A DNA stretch of 64,000 nucleotides from Gloeocapsopsis crepidinum LEGE 06123. Lineage in GTDB: Bacteria > Cyanobacteriota > Cyanobacteriia > Cyanobacteriales > Chroococcidiopsidaceae. Of this stretch, positions 63,086 to 64,000 are shown piece after piece. The notes beneath the pieces were generated by a model. It worked only from the letters and a program-made list of their open reading frames with translations, was not told the DNA's origin and searched no databases. The DNA lies in NCBI RefSeq assembly GCF_015207655.1, contig NZ_JADEWN010000006.1, positions 1 through 64,000 on the forward strand, in the 5' to 3' direction. Position 1 is the stretch's first letter, and every line of letters starts with the position of its first letter. Position numbers and translations under genes: made by a program.

Positions 63086-63708
63086 TTAGTTATCTCAAAG
63101 GTGCGATCGTTGGTGTAGACAAAAGCAATAGCAATCGTGTCATTCTCACTTTAGATGTGAATCAGGTAGGTTATGACTTGCAAATTCCGGCGCGTTTTGT
63201 TGAGGAATTACCAGCAATTGGGGAAACAGTACAAGTGTTTACGCATCTACAAATGCGAGAAGAACAGCCCTTGCTATATGGTTTTGGTTCAGCCGCGCAG
63301 CGCGATTTGTTTCGTCAGCTAATTAGTGTCAGTGGTATTGGCGCCCAACTCGCGATCGCGCTACTAGATACATTAGATCTACCTGACTTAGTGCAAGCTA
63401 TTGTGAGTGGCAACACGCAGTTACTGATTCAAGCGCCAGGTGTTGGTGGCAGAACAGCAGAACGCATTTCTTTGGAGTTAAAAAAGAAGCTAGCTGATTG
63501 GCGCACGACTGCTGGAGTTGTTGCTATGACTTCTGGAGGACCTCCACCTGCAATTTTTGAAGATGTGCAAATGACACTATTAGCTTTAGGTTACAGTGCC
63601 AGTGAAGTTTCTCAAGCAATTACTGCGGTGAGTGACAGTGCGATTCTACAGCAAAACGCTAATGCTGAGGAATGGATTCGCCAGGCGATCGCGCATTTAA
63701 GCGGTTGA
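63082..63708 (+). CDS. ruvA: Holliday junction DNA helicase subunit RuvA
   Basis: Binds Holliday junctions and targets RuvB. From ATG 63082 it starts [20 protein letters not shown] (OB-fold domain) and has [33 protein letters not shown] and [20 protein letters not shown] (helix-hairpin-helix pair), and a C-terminal RuvB-binding domain ([20 protein letters not shown]). 208 residues, full length. The longer frame from 63034 lies inside the phosphatase gene. ATGA overlap with the upstream gene. Confidence 0.96.
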   Translation: MISYLKGAIVGVDKSNSNRVILTLDVNQVGYDLQIPARFVEELPAIGETVQVFTHLQMREEQPLLYGFGSAAQRDLFRQLISVSGIGAQLAIALLDTLDLPDLVQAIVSGNTQLLIQAPGVGGRTAERISLELKKKLADWRTTAGVVAMTSGGPPPAIFEDVQMTLLALGYSASEVSQAITAVSDSAILQQNANAEEWIRQAIAHLSG

Positions 63709-63718
63709 AAGCATAGTA

Positions 63719-63860
63719 GTTAGTGAATAGTTTTGAGTTTTGAATTGTGAATTTTGAGTTGAAGAAGTAGGAGTTTTGAGTTTTGAATTGTGAATTGAAG
63801 AATTTTTTTAACTCTCTTAAACTCAACACTTCACGACTCATAACTCATAACTCTCTTAAA
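63719..63860. repeat. Heptamer-type tandem repeats (GAGTTTTGAATTGTGAATT)
   Basis: AGTTTTGAGTTTTGAATTGTGAATT occurs in two near copies (about 63728 and 63773; written here as units TTTTGAG, TTTTGAA, TTGTGAA), followed by complementary AACTCATAACTCATAACTC. Same repeat style as at 5.2 kb and 28.85 kb. The strands could fold back on each other into a loose hairpin. Confidence 0.7.
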
Positions 63861-63880
63861 CTTCCTGACCTCTGCTATAT

Positions 63881-64000
63881 CTAGCCGCTAGCGCCTACTA
63901 GTTGTGCTTGCTGATAGTCTTGCTGCAGCTTACGATACATTTCCTCGCGGCGGTCGTATAAGCGTTTTAATGAACGAGGTTTGCACTGGTTGATGACATA
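63881..64000 (-). CDS. C-terminal 39 residues of an unidentified protein (cut by window edge)
   Basis: The minus strand reads YVINQCKPRSLKRLYDRREE then MYRKLQQDYQQAQLVGASG and a stop at 63881-63883. The charged, helical composition and the codon use look like a genuine gene end, but the fragment is too short to assign a family. The gene converges on ruvA across the heptamer-repeat spacer. Confidence 0.55.
   Translation of the reverse strand, partial: YVINQCKPRSLKRLYDRREEMYRKLQQDYQQAQLVGASG

Overview
The window is cyanobacterial chromosome. The palindrome GCGATCGC (HIP1) is scattered through nearly every gene, and the gene content is typical of the phylum: NDH-1 subunits NdhF and NdhD, RbcR, an NnrU/Z-ISO protein, the fused cyanobacterial ThiE, DUF751, DUF4327, DUF1517, sucrose-phosphate phosphatase, sucrase-ferredoxin, and many GAF/PAS kinases. 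Gene style and intergenic repeats (TTTTGAG-type heptamers, nested inverted repeats) suggest a Chroococcidiopsis/Gloeocapsa-like unicellular or colonial lineage; that placement is inference.

Layout. 1-7.3 kb: truncated cobN, a GAF histidine kinase with a cyanobacteriochrome-like GAF, nanE, a membrane protein and a Tat-exported phosphoesterase. 7.3-8.4 kb: an intact Dam methylase tail-to-tail with the wreck of a restriction endonuclease. 8.6-13.3 kb: housekeeping (DUF751, RbfA, GH3/NagZ-like, DUF4327, CDF transporter). 13.3-16.5 kb: an accessory patch with a SnoaL protein, a Crp-type regulator, a DUF433/DUF5615 toxin-antitoxin-like pair, a glycosyltransferase fragment, an integron attC-like hairpin just downstream of a broken membrane-protein gene, and a MITE-like repeat. 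16.5-23.8 kb: methyltransferase, guaA, cbiD, MFS, moaA, rpsD. 24-28.5 kb: a secreted Cys-repeat protein, then a tightly packed set of acyl-CoA-dehydrogenase-fold enzyme, PIG-L deacetylase, NodS-like methyltransferase and an opposed family-2 glycosyltransferase. 28.7-35.9 kb: HAD phosphatase, DALR-only protein, Crp-type regulator, PstS-like protein, Ser/Thr kinase, RbcR. 36-41.6 kb: NnrU, thioredoxin, ndhF, ndhD. 42-53.6 kb: kinase/regulator pair, beta-helix protein, thiE-thiS, DUF1517, hemL, ChaB-like, hisIE, MFS. 53.6-61.5 kb: a siderophore-uptake locus (AraC regulator, TonB receptor, binding lipoprotein, sucrase-ferredoxin) bordered on both sides by ABC-exporter debris. 60.5-62.3 kb: one intact and one wrecked Rpn-family nuclease gene. 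62.3-64 kb: sucrose-phosphate phosphatase, ruvA and the tail of an unidentified gene.

The best candidates for an undescribed system are the four-gene cluster at 24.7-28.5 kb, whose deacetylase, N-methyltransferase and GT2 parts parallel Nod-factor chemistry, and the attC-like cassette remnant at 15.5-16.0 kb. No rRNA, tRNA, CRISPR array or intact transposase was recognised.
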